From contig NHZP01000059.1 of assembly GCA_003313425.1 (NCBI GenBank), positions 1 to 64,000 of the forward strand: DNA of 64,000 nt, in the 5' to 3' direction. Source of the DNA: Pseudopyrenochaeta lycopersici (taxonomy: Eukaryota > Ascomycota > Dothideomycetes > Pleosporales > Pseudopyrenochaetaceae). Shown one piece after another: positions 12,586 to 24,400 of the stretch (positions are counted from its first letter, which is position 1; each line of letters starts with the position of its first letter). The notes under the pieces are model-generated. The model searched no databases. It saw nothing but the letters and a program-made list of their open reading frames with translations, and was not told the DNA's origin. The position numbers were made by a program, and so were the translations under genes.

Positions 12586-12992
12586 ACGTGTCTTACAAGC
12601 GAGCGCCGTAGTCTAAAATACACTAAAAATCTTAAAAAATTATCTCCTATATCTTAACGTTAGTAATATTAAATACTCTATAAACTTAAAGATAACTTCT
12701 TATACTAATTTTAAAGTATTTACTAACTTCCTAGACTAAAGGGTTCTTTAATTCTCTAGATATAGTATTTTTATCTTTAACTTCTAATAATTATATTATA
12801 TCTTAAGAATTACTTAATATATACTTTTATAACTTAAGAAATAATCTATATATAAGTATAAGAAGCTATCTTTAAGTTTTTAGATTATTAAGTATTACTA
12901 ATATTAAGATCTAAGAGATAAATCTTTAAGATTTTTAGTGTATTTTAGACTGCGACGCTCGCTTGTCCGCGGCGCTCGCTTGTGAGACACGT
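12586..12992. mobile_element. 407-bp foldback MITE with TA target duplication
   Basis: Ends are inverted repeats: ACGTGTCTTACAAGCGAGCG on the left against the complement of CGCTCGCTTGTGAGACACGT on the right. The homology continues inward through TCTAAAATACACTAAAAATCTTA for much of each arm. TA flanks it at 12584-12585 and 12993-12994, the Tc1/mariner-type target duplication. The right end carries the CGCTCGCTTGT motif twice, the left only once. No coding capacity, so it is non-autonomous. The interior is very AT-rich. Confidence 0.8.
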
Positions 12993-12994
12993 TA

Positions 12995-14531
12995 CGCTAA
13001 AGACAATTATTAAAAGCGTTAGATTGTTAAATATAAGGAAAGAGTAATAAATAGTAGGCCTAATAACTATTACAATCTACAGAACCTTTAGAAGTAGAAG
13101 AGCTATAGAAGAAAAGAACAGACAGAATATAATTAATAATTATCTACTCTAACTAAAATATGCATTAAATTCTGGCAATAAGGTATAACTTAAAGTATAT
13201 AAGATTAATAAGAAGAAATATAATAAAGAATAGGCTTACTATTAGTTACTTATTATATATATTAAGAGTATAGTATTAGCGTATATTTAGCGTAACTACT
13301 ACCTCCCTAGTACTATAACTTACTAATAGATTATTAATATCTAAAAGATAGTAGGAATTAACCTACTTAAAGAATACTAATAAGTATAAATAAAATATTA
13401 TAATATATTAAAGCTAATAAGGACCTTAGTAAACTAGGATATCTAGCTTACTAAATATAATTAGGTAGTAACTAATATTAAGACTAAAAAAGTTATAGAA
13501 GTATAATATAATAATACTATTATAAAAGATTTCTTATTAGTAGTAGAAAAGGTAGTACTTATATAGGTAACTACCTTCTCTAGCTAAGTAGCTAGAAGTA
13601 ACTTAGACTATAATAAAAAAGAAATAATAAAACTCTTCTAAGAATATATGTAGAGGAAAAAGGGAGAGCTTGGCAACAGTTACCCAGGTAATCTATGAGA
13701 TGGACTACTGTTTTATCTAGGAGGCTTAGGAGAGCCAGCTATATAAAGGAGAGCTGAGCACGGCCTATTACAGGGGCCATTATACGGTAGGAGCGTAAGC
13801 AGCGTGTACGTGTGCGTGTGCGCGTACGTGCTCGCGCACGTGATCGCGCACGTGAGTCTACCTTCAGGTGTTCTCCTGCGTGAGCTTGCCCATCAGCTTG
13901 CACGTGAGCGAGCACGTGAGCGTGCACGTGAGCGCGCACGTGAGCGCGCCCGTGAATGTACACATAAGTACGTGTCTCTCCAGGGTAAGCTCCTACGTCA
14001 GCGCGCACGTGAGCCTACCGTACCCCAGGTCACAGCGCGTTGTTTGCAACAATATATAAGCTACTTTTACTTATAAAAAAGTAAGTAAAAGAGCGCTTTT
14101 ACTACTAAAGATACTATATACCTTACTAGTAGTAAATCGAACTAAATTATATAGAGAGACGCCTCTAGTATAGCTAAAGAAGTATTATTAGCTCTATAAA
14201 GTAAGAACTATAGTAAAACTTATAAAAAATATAAATTTAAGTAAAGTAATACTAGATATAAGTATTCCTCTCTAGAGGATATAATAGTAGTTAAAAGTAT
14301 AAAATACTAGTCTTATATATAGCGCTATAATCTTTTTAATTATTTCTATCTAAATAAAGATAGAGTACTGTAATAGGCTGCGCCCTTTAAACAGGAGAGG
14401 CTTCGCTACTATCGTACGGGGAAGGAACTCCTTAATCTCCTCTGCCCCCTTTTCTTATTAGCTCGTATAAGTTAGCAGCTAAAAGAGTACATTCCTCTTT
14501 ACTTATATAAATATATATATATATATCCTCT
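12995..14531 (+). mobile_element. RIP-degraded copia gag relic (first copy)
   Basis: Plus-strand translation resembles a copia Gag interrupted by stops. The region around 14080-14160 matches 15545-15640 inside the next element (both contain AGAGCGCTTTTACT and ACGCCTCT), so both are copies of one family. It is interrupted by a GC-rich 380-bp insert (about 13668-14050) and on its right by the LTR at 14532. The same element may once have continued beyond 19803, but I cannot prove this. Confidence 0.6.
13800..14020. repeat. GC-rich imperfect tandem array with CACGTG boxes
   Basis: An array built on a 12-nt unit, close to GCGCACGTGAGC, gives about seven palindromic CACGTG hexamers in about 220 bases. 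It sits in a GC-rich island (13668-14050) within RIPped copia sequence that is otherwise nearly free of CpA/TpG. Open frames across it on both strands (AHV- or ERAR-rich) are by-products of the repeat and are not called as genes. Confidence 0.7.
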
Positions 14532-14730
14532 TGTCAGATAAGAGGCATAAAAGCTGAAGTACCCGAATACTGCATCGTGGACGGTATCACCTATGTATCA
14601 CCGATGTATCAGGCCCGTGTTTATAAAGGAGAGAGAACAGAACTAAGAATAAATACAATTATGATCAACACATAATCTATTATCGCAATCATCTATTTCT
14701 GAAAAGCGCATTTTAGCATTTTATCTGACA
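14532..14730 (+). repeat. 5' LTR of copia element (199 bp)
   Basis: Begins TGTCAGATAAGAGGC and ends TTATCTGACA, giving inverted terminal repeats. Contains a TTATAAAGG TATA-like box. It is less AT-rich than the interior. Confidence 0.85.
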
Positions 14731-17700
14731 ATTAAGAGTCTTACTGCCTTAACCTTACGCGAGAAGCAATGGCACAACTAATAAACCGCGATTCCGACAT
14801 TATCCTTACAGATTATATAAGCTAGAAACCTTAGTATAAGTAGCTAGAAGCTAGATGCCTATCACTTAGGGTGTGGCACCTTGTCGACCCTACGAGCGAT
14901 GCTGTGCTGAAGATAGAGCTAACCCCTCTGACTGAGCCAAACATTGAAATGTATAAGAAACGCACGGCGATTAGAGACTAACCTCTAGTAAATCTATCTG
15001 ATTTAACAAACAGTAGACAAAACGCATTTAAAACTAATTATAATTACTATAAGACGCGACATAACTTATATAAAGTTGTAGTAATAAACTATAAAGATAA
15101 AGATGTAAGGTTAGATAAGCTGTTAGTCTACATTTAAGTAATAGTCTCTATCTACCTAAAGAAGACGTACTACAGACTAAAGCTCTTAATCTAAGAATAG
15201 GTAGCTACTTTAAAGAGTACTATTAGTATTAATAATAAGGAAGAGTAACTGCGCGCTTAGGATTAATATATTACAGCCTTAAAGCTAATAAGATAACTAA
15301 TATAACAGGATAGCTAGCTAACTAAGTATAATTACGTAGTAACTATTATAGAGACTAAAGAAATTAGAGAAGTCTAAAAACTTAATTATATAATATAAGA
15401 TTTCCTAAACGCAGTTAGTAAGGTCAGCCCTAACTAGGTGCTATTATTCTAAGACTAAGGAAGACGCGAGCTAGGAATAAATTAAAAGAAATAATAAAAC
15501 GCTTCTAAGATTATATAAGCTTATACTACCTAAAAGGGAGATAGTAGAAGAGCGCTTTTACTGTAAGTAAAGCTTTATATCTTACTAGTAGTAGTAAATC
15601 TACTTAGGATATAGATAGGGACGCCTCTCTTATGCCTAATAGCGCATTATCTAACTAACCTAAACAGGGGTTAAGGAGGAAGTCCTTATTAAAAAAACGC
15701 CTAGCTAGTTATTTAACTATACCTAAGCAGTCTTAGAATTAGGATAAAGCAGCAGCTAGAAGTATAAAATACCCTACTTATAGACTACGCTATCTTCTTA
15801 CTAACTGCCTCTATATTAATAATAATAATGCCCTAGACTAGTTTAAGCTAAAGGAATTAATATTAGAGCTAGTAAAGCTACGCCTATAATACGATCCTAA
15901 TATACAGAAATAAGTAAGGGTATTAAAAAGATAATAAACATAAATACTAAGCTTTAAGAACTCTTATACTCCTACGCCTAAGATATCTGCTAACTAACTT
16001 AAAGGTTAGAAGTTTATAATAATTAGTACTATATTTATTACTATATCTTTCTAAGCTAAGTATTTAGACTACCTACTAAGATAATCCTTTATCCTTAACT
16101 TAGGCTTAATAATCTACGTTATAAATAACTAAATTTAACTTTAAAACCTACGTCCTCCTACTAAGGTAGATTTTATATTAGCTAGGAATATATAAATTTA
16201 GATATAAGGATATAGAATAGTGTAGCTTAACCTAAGAGGGCTATATAGACTAATAAGGCTCGTGCTAAATAATGTAGTATAGTGTCTAGAAATCCTATGT
16301 AATCTAGTATTTAGGCTGCTTAGGTAATAAGGCGTGTAGTAGGATAATAAGAATAAGCCTACGACTCTTAAGAGGCGAGATAACTTAATAATTATATGCC
16401 TAAAAGAAGTATATAGATAATAGATACTTAAGTTATAAGATAAAATCTAGGTAGTCTTTTATATAAGAATAATTAATTCTTAGGCAAAGCGAGTACTATA
16501 GAAAGCTGATGCGATGCGCTGGCATAAACGTATGGGATATCTAGGGCTGGCAGCTATCGAACACCTAGTCTAGTAATCTGAGGGAGTGCGTATTAAGGGA
16601 GTTATAACAGTTAAGTGTAACGCGTGTAGAAGAGCTAAAACTAAGCGTTAAATATAACGCGCGTCTTAATAAAACTACAAAGGCCCTAGAGAACGACTAG
16701 CTATTAACTTCTATTCTTATAAGGAGGGAAGCTTAATAAAAGAGAAGAGTTAAATACTTATTACTAATTAATACTCTAGTTTTATATAGGACTTTTACTT
16801 TAAGGATAATTAACTTAGGAAGTTAATTATTAGGTTACTAGATATTATTATCTAGTCCCTAAAGAAGCAGTATAATATTACTATTAAAGTAAATAAATAT
16901 AATAGTAAGATTGTAACTATAAAGCTAGAGGTAGCATAATAGTGTACTACGTAAGTAATACGACTTAAGCCTTTAGCTCTAGATACCTAAGCACAAAATA
17001 GTAGTGCTGAACGCTTAGGGGGTGTAGTTAAAGATAAATGTTACGTAATAAGGCTAGACGTAAACTTACTATAGGAGCTATAGCTAGAAATTATATAAGT
17101 AGCGGTGTATCTATATAATTAAACGCTGAACTACTTAAATTATTAGAAGTTACTGTACAAAGTCTTCTATATATTTGCAGCTCTCTAAAACAGTATTGCT
17201 ATAATACCTTAAAAACTAAACCTAGTACACCTAAAAGTATATAGCTGTAAGGCCTTTGCCTTAACTAATAATACTCTTTAAGGTAAATTATAACTCTAAC
17301 GTCTTAATCCGCGAGCTTAGATTAGATACCTAGTTAGATATTAGTTATCTAATATCTACAGGATCTAGATTCTAACTATAGGTAAGGCGATTAGTACTTA
17401 AGACGTAGTATTTAATAAAGACATAATATTTAACAGGAAGACAGAAGATATTATAGATAATCTTATGTATAGTACCTTAAATAAGATAGCTGTATAGGTA
17501 AGATCTGCTAAGCTTTTAGAACCTACCTACAATTAACTAGAGACTAAAAAGTTCTTTAAAGATAATATAATATAGGATACTAAGCTAACCTAAGAATATA
17601 ATAGCCTAGGATACTACTAAGGAAGGAAGACGGGGTACACCTATCCTACGCTACTAGCGACTCTACTGCTAGTAGCGCTGCTTACGTATCTGCTAGCAGG

Positions 17701-19604
17701 CGCTTATTAGGAAGATACTTAAGACTTAGATGCCTTATTAAAGACTGTCCTATAGAAGGCCGCATTTATAGCTAGGATATAGGCTAGGAACATTAGAACG
17801 TACGAAGGCAGGCTAGTAGATAAAGCTTAAATAAAACGAATGCTGGTATAAGGACTAAGGCCTTATCTTAACTAACTTCTACCGCTACTGTTAACTTAGA
17901 GGTAGGTAGAAGAATATCTACTTAGAGACTACTAGAAGGAAGCCTAAAGAGAGTATCTTAAGAGTTATAAGTATATAAAATTATAGTCTAAAGTACCTAT
18001 AAAGAAAGTTAAAGTAAAAGGTTAATAGATCTTAGACTGTATGTAGGTGTATACCTATAAGCTTAATAAGGACTATTACTTTAAGAGCTGTAAGGCGCGA
18101 TTAGTTATTTAAGGAGACTAACAGAGAAATATTACTTCTTAGGAAACCTATATAGCTACTCTCGCGAGCTAGTTATTTTAAATGCTAATAGCGATTACTG
18201 CTTATTTTAATCTTAAGCTTAAATAGTATAACGTTATAAATGCTTTTGTTTATATAGTAATAGACTAAGAGATCTATAAAAGAATAATACATAGCTATTA
18301 GAAGCTTAGGACAGTGCTATAAGTTAATAAGGCCTTATATAAGCTCTAAATATTACTAGTCCTTTAGTAGAAGGAATTTATATTAACTCTTAAGAAACTA
18401 ACCTTTTAGGGTGTCCTTTACAAGCTATGCTGTCTAATTAAAGACGGAATTATTATATTCTTCTATATTAATAATATTATTCTTGTAAATAGTAAGTAGA
18501 AAGAGACTAAAGCCTAATAAGTAATTTAATATCTTAGAGATAAGTACTTAATAACTAGCAGAGATAATCTTTAATAGTTTCTTAGAGTTAAAGTTATTAA
18601 GAGCTAAGAGTAGCGTAAGATCTAGCTATTATAAGCAGCATACGCGGATAAGATTAGCTGTTTAGTTAACAGAAAGGATATCTAACACGACACTCTAATA
18701 GCGGCTATTAAACTTAAGCCTTAGGAAGGCCTAGCTACTCTTTTAGAAATTAACAGGTACTAGCAAAAGATTAGATCTCTAATGTTTGTAGCTGTAACTA
18801 CTTATCTAGATATTGTATTTGCGACGTTACGACTAGCACGCTTTCTAATAAATCTAGGACAGGAGCATTATAATGCAGCTAATTAAGTTCTCCTCTACCT
18901 GTAGAGTACTAGAAATTAAGCGCTTAAGCTTAGCGGAGATAGTTAACTAGAAGTCGCGAGCGTCGCCTCTTTCGCTAATAATATACTAGATAGAAAGAGC
19001 TTATAGGGATATATAATTAAGTTATTTAGTAGCCTAATTACTTAGAAAGTAAGTAAGTAAGATACAGTTATAACCTTAATAATAGAAGCTAAGCTTCTTG
19101 CGCTATTATAAGTTATAAAAGAAGCTATATTTATATTATAACTACTTAAGGAACTACAAATTAAACCGCCTAAGGATATAATTACGATATAATATAATAA
19201 TACTTAAACTATCTAGCTAATTAATAAAGAGGTCTCACGATTGTAAACTAAGCTCTAATATGTAGATATTTACAATTATTAGTTAAGATAGGAAGTGTTA
19301 AGAAGAAGTATTTAGGTTATCTATGTCTAATTAGCTAATATACTAGCTAATAGCTTTACAAAGGCGCTCCCAGCTAATAAATAGGCACAGTTTTAAAGCT
19401 AAATAGGCCTTATAGAGCGCACAGGAAGCAGAGAACTAATAGCAGCGCACCTTAAAGAGATCTAAAGCTAAATTAAGACGCTAGAGATTAAGCAGGCGTA
19501 GCTAGACGGTGATTAACGCTTCTTGCACACGAGCTCTAGGCTTATTAGAAGATAATATAAGCAGTTCTTATCTAGCTTGAAACGGTTTCTAAGCTGAGGG
19601 GGTG

Positions 19605-19803
19605 TGTTAGATAAGAGGCATAAAAGCTGAAGTACCTGAGTACTGCATCGTGGACGGTATCACCTACGTATTACTAACGAATCAGGCCCGTGTTTATAAA
19701 GGAGAGAGAACAGAACTAAGAATAAATACAATCATGATCAACACATAATCTATTATCGCAATCATCCATTTCTGAAAAGCGCATTTCAGCATTTTATCTG
19801 ACA
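19605..19803 (+). repeat. 3' LTR of copia element (199 bp)
   Basis: Begins TGTTAGATAAGAGGC directly after a GAGGGGGTG purine tract and ends TTATCTGACA. It aligns to the 5' LTR end to end with roughly a dozen differences, nearly all C/T or G/A. Confidence 0.85.
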
Positions 19804-20207
19804 ATAGTATATAAAAGTAGAAATAATCCCTAGACTATTCTTATTTAAGGAAGAGAATAATAGGACGTATTTTATTAATAATAATCCTAGCGTTTAAGTA
19901 GCGTAGAGCGCAGGTGCTAAGGTACAAAACAAGTTACTAGTAAAAAACCCTAGTAAATTCTAAGCTATTCTAAAGCTTAACTAAGGGGGAATAGCGTATA
20001 AAATTTTAGCTAACTAGTAGTAAAGGATAGTACCGTAAATTAACTATCGTGCGAGAGCTATCCTAAAGCTTAACTAAGGGGGGATAGGATCTAGTCCTAG
20101 TACGTTAGCACTACCTTACTGTTAAACTTACCTAAGAGGTAATAGCTTAAGCAACTATGTGTTAACTACAGAGAGGAGCTAAAGCGCTGTATAATCTGCT
20201 ATTATAT
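19804..20207. other. AT-rich interval between copia and LINE
   Basis: No gene seen. Two short similar stretches (AAAGCTTAACTAAGGGGG) occur near 19970 and 20072 and resemble degraded retrotransposon purine tracts. This may be leftover sequence of an older repeat. Confidence 0.35.
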
Positions 20208-21400
20208 AAGGCAGTTAACACGCACAGTTAGGACGGTCTTAGTTAAAGAAACTTAATTTAAAAGGAAATGGATAAAATAGCAGATACCTCTCACCTTCGG
20301 GGGAGAGGTGCTGCCTATATACATGAACTAGAGCAGGCTAGTCCCGATCCAGTTATCCAGCTAGGTGAAAGGTAAGAGGTAAGAGTTACCTTTCACCTGC
20401 GTCTAGTAACTTGGAAGGTTTGAACCCTTTCACCTGCGTCTAGTAACCTGAAAGGATTGTACCCTAACACTTAGAACGCTATTAACGCAGACGTAACGTA
20501 AGGTTATAGTAAACATTAGAGACCTATTTACTATACAAAGCCTACGTGTAATAAACCTACGCAATCTAAAAGCCCATGTAGAGCGAGCTATTATGCAAAG
20601 CAGAAACAAAAACATAGTACACGTAAACATCGTCTTCTTAAACCAGCTAAAGAGTAGAGATCTAAGCATTAAAACAGCCAGCAGTAATAAAGCGGAAGCG
20701 CTAAAATAGTTTGCAGACAATTAGACATCCCTTATTAGTAATAGGGCTACAGCACGAATCCTAACATATAGTGTTCTTACACACGGCATACGTACTAGTA
20801 TAATAGACGTAGATAAGTTTAAAGAGAATAAAAGCTAAATGCTACAAGACAATAGACTATTTATCCTACGAGCAGAAATTAGATACATAGGATAGCTAAC
20901 TAGAACCTTACCCACCAAATCCGCCTCAACTATTATTATTAAGTTTACTAGGCTAGAGGACGCCAACAAAATTATAGACGAGGGGCTAATCTAGCAAGGC
21001 GAGGTTTTCTAGTGCGAATAATACGAGAGACAGTGCTAACTAAAGTAGTGCTTTAAGTGCCAAAAATACAGCTACATAGGAACCTAGTGCAAAGCAACAA
21101 CAGCATGTAGCTACTATGCGCAAGAACACAATTTAAGGGATTGCCTGTTAAAGGCGGACTGGAACGTTCTAAGGAAGTGCGCGACTTGTCGAGGAGAACA
21201 CGAGGCGTGGAACCGCTAATACCTAACTAGGAAGGAAGAGATGGCCAAGGCAAAGGCTGCATACAAATCCCAGCCACGATACCACCCTGTCCTAGACACA
21301 ACTGGAGGACACGCCCACATAGGAGGCTAGCTAAACACCCTGTACAGGAGCAGGTCTAACACTAACTCCACACCAGCCTAGGACGCCTAGGCTACCAAGA
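20208..21400 (+). pseudogene. LINE ORF1 (Gag-like) relic
   Basis: Readable segments include TIIIKFTRLEDANKIIDEGL near 20930-20985, then three zinc-knuckle motifs from 21049 to about 21215. The first, CFKCQKYSYIGT-stop-C, has His replaced by Tyr. The second keeps HNLRDC but has lost one Cys to Tyr. The third, CATCRGEHEAW, is intact. This arrangement is characteristic of LINE ORF1 proteins, which bind the element RNA. Stops break the frame repeatedly. Confidence 0.75.
20389..20462 (+). repeat. 37-bp minisatellite in LINE ORF1 (2 copies)
   Basis: Two copies of a 37-bp unit starting CCTTTCACCTGCGTCTAGTAAC (20389-20425, 20426-20462). The homologous fragment at 48475-48585 has three. A perfect 13-bp inverted repeat (AGGTGAAAGGTAA, 20363-20375, against 20386-20398, 10-base loop) immediately precedes the array. 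Confidence 0.8.
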
Positions 21401-21429
21401 ATTAATCCTAATCTAGAAGAGAATAAAAG

Positions 21430-24400
21430 AGAAATAACAGCAGAAACACAATCAACATAAGGCTATAAAGGATAATCACACTATCTAGAAGAGCCTTAGA
21501 AGCAGCTGAAACTTCTATGCAACTAATACTGCAGAATACTTAGCAAATAGACCTTAACTAAGAAATAAACTCGTAAATTAACAGGCGACCTTAAGTATAC
21601 TGTAGTATAACGTACGAGAATCAAGAGACACGGTAATAGCCACGCTGCTCTAAGATCTGAGGGTATAAGAGTATAACATCCTAGCTATCTAAGAGCCCTA
21701 GAGAAACCTATTTTCAGCAACCACGCATTATCCAGCCAAAGACATCTTCCATCTCTGCTACCTAACAAGGGAAGGTGAAGGACTAGCTAGAGTCTGCTTC
21801 TTTATTAATAAGAAAATAGATATAACATAATAGCGCTTTAAAGAATACACTAGAGATATATGTTCCATAATCCTAGAGCCAGGCAAAGAGCAAGGAACAG
21901 AGTAATAACTTACTATCTATAACATTTATAGCCTCTCTAAGGATGCAACTAACTAACGAAGCGCGCTTTCAAACATTTATAAAATACTAAATAAACACTA
22001 GACAGTGGAGCAGATTATCGTAGAGGACTTTAACCTTTACCACCCGCTTTAGGGAGGACCCTGCATATAAGACGTAGAACTAGAGTCTAAAGACCTAATC
22101 ACTATAATAGAAGACTTGACGCTCTAAAAAACCCTTCCTCCTAGCACGATCACATATAAAGAAGGAAATTTGCGATCTACAATTAACCTGTGCCTGATAA
22201 TAATAGGGTTAGTTAACAGGATAATCAGGAGCGAAGTCGACAGAGAGCTTAACTACGGCTCAGACTATCTACCCATAAGCACTGTACTTAAAATAACTAT
22301 TCAACGCCCTGTACGAGCACTAAAAAGGAATTAGAGGAAACTGAATAAGAAAGCATATACAAAGACGCTCCAACACGCCTTACTACTACTCTAGAGACCA
22401 GCCACAAAGATAGCACTAGACAGGTATATTAAACAAGTAACAATAGTGATTCAAATAGCGATAGACACAGCAGTCCTATAGACGTGCTAATCAGTTAAGG
22501 CAAAAGAGAGGTAGACTAAAGAGTGCAGGATAGTAATACGAGAGACAAAGCGCCTAAAACGAATACACGCCTAATACAATATAACAGAGACCTAAGAAGC
22601 CTACCGCGCTGCAAAGAACCACAAAGCAAGAATAATTCAGAAAGCACTACAGAAGGCATACTAAGACAGAGTCAAGAAAGCTGCTAAATCGCCAGAGTCG
22701 CTATAGAGAATTGCTAAGTAGGCCTAAACAAGAGACAGCTAGCCTTTAAGAATTATCCTAACCATCCTACATCCCAAAACACAATATAAAGTTACAACAC
22801 TAATTAAGAAAGCAGAGCTGTTCTAGAAGACCTTCTTCCTAACGCTACCAGAAGCAGATTTAAGAGACATACATAACATCAAATACAACAGTCAAATCAA
22901 CTTACTAGCTATAACGGAAAAGGAAGTTAACGACGCTATCCGCGCGACACCGCCCCACAAGGCCGCCGGCCTAGATAGAATTCCAAACTAGGCCCTATAA
23001 GCCGCAGCACCGCTTATCACAGCCTACCTAACAAGGATTTACAACTAGAGCCTACGCCTAGGATATTGCCTAGCAAATTTCCGTAAATCTATCACAGTCA
23101 CGCTGCGCAAGCTAGGCAAAACCAACTACAGGACACTAAAAGCATACCAGCCTATTGCGCTACTAAACACTATCAGAAAGATCATAGACGCAGTAATAGC
23201 TCGTAGGCTGAGCTATCTAGTAGAAACCCATCAGATACTCCCAGCAACTCACACAGGAGGAAGGAAAATACAGTCCACCAAACACCCGCTCCACATCATT
23301 ATAGGAAAAATACATAAGGCATAGAAAAAAAAGAAAAGCCAAGTAGCGAGCCTTCTGCTGCTCGACGTCTCCAGCGCCTTTAATAACGTCTCTTACTCGC
23401 GACTCCTCTATAACATGCGGAAAAGAAAGGTAGATAAAAACATCGTTAGATAGGTCGAAAGCTTCCTAACCAATAGATATACCTATATAATAGTTAATAG
23501 ATTTAAATCCAAAAAGTACGCAATAAACACTAGAATTCCTTAGGGATTGCTACTGTCTCTAGCACTATACCTCTTCTATAACGCCAACCTGCTAGACAAA
23601 TGCAACTAGAAGGAATGCGTCGAGGCGGTTAGATACGTTAACGACGTAGCTATCCTTACATAGGGAGACACGACTAAGCAAATATGTAATAAGCTTAGAA
23701 AAGCCCTTAACACGGCCTAACGCTAGGCTATAACCTACGCCTCCATTTTTGCACTAGAGAAATTCCAGCTAACTTACTTTATAAGAACGAGTAACTAAAT
23801 TAACATAAGCAGACCCGTCTAAACAACGTGGGGCGAGGTAAAACCTAAAGATATATGCAAATACCTTAGGGTAACTATAGACACAAAGCTATAGTAGAAG
23901 GCCTATATAGAGGAGATCAGGCGAAAGGCGACTAAAACAGTAAACGCTCTAAGCAGCCTAGGAAGCTTAACATAGGGTATCAGCCTTACAGAAATAAGGA
24001 AAATCTACGCTGGAACTACGCTGCCTTAGATAATGTATGCCTGTTCAGTCTAGTCAAGCGCGAGCGCGAAAGGAAAACTGTATACGAAAAAGCTACTTAA
24101 TACCCTGCAAGGAATCCAAGCAAGAGCAGTAAGAATTATCTACAGGGCATTCAAGGCTACCTTGAGAGTTACACTCAATATCAAAGCATACCTCCTCCCT
24201 ATCAAACAATAGATATAGAGGCACAACGCAGAAACTGTTACACAATTCCTCTTATGCAAGAAGATCCTAGATAGCACGGGCCTTTAACTTAACCTAGAGG
24301 CCAGCAGGAATATAAAGCATATAAAACCCCTACGAAAGATCTACAATAAGATAAGAGACAAGCAAGGTTAGGAAATAAACCAGCAGGAATCCATACTACT

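Larger units (their letters stand above)
14532..19803 (+). mobile_element. RIP-degraded Ty1/copia element with both LTRs
   Basis: Two 199-bp LTRs (14532-14730 and 19605-19803) bound 5.3 kb in copia gene order. Gag begins at ATG 14769 (MAQLINRDSDIILTDYI). Integrase-like sequence lies near 16500-17000, and RT around 17850-18650 has the active site YVDD changed to YINN at 18464-18475. RNase H follows to about 19400 and a CTGAGGGGGTG purine tract precedes the 3' LTR. Stops interrupt all frames. I find no clear 5-bp target duplication (CCTCT on the left, ATAGT on the right), so a flank may be rearranged. LTRs differ almost only by transitions, as expected from RIP. Confidence 0.85.

Noticed and set aside
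13739..14076. Open frames on both strands over the CACGTG array
   Set aside because: Translations are AHV or ERAR repeats that follow from the 12-bp unit; the frame is open because the unit length is a multiple of three.
20430..20720. 96-codon minus-strand frame with hydrophobic residues
   Set aside because: Antisense to the LINE ORF1 relic; open by chance after RIP.
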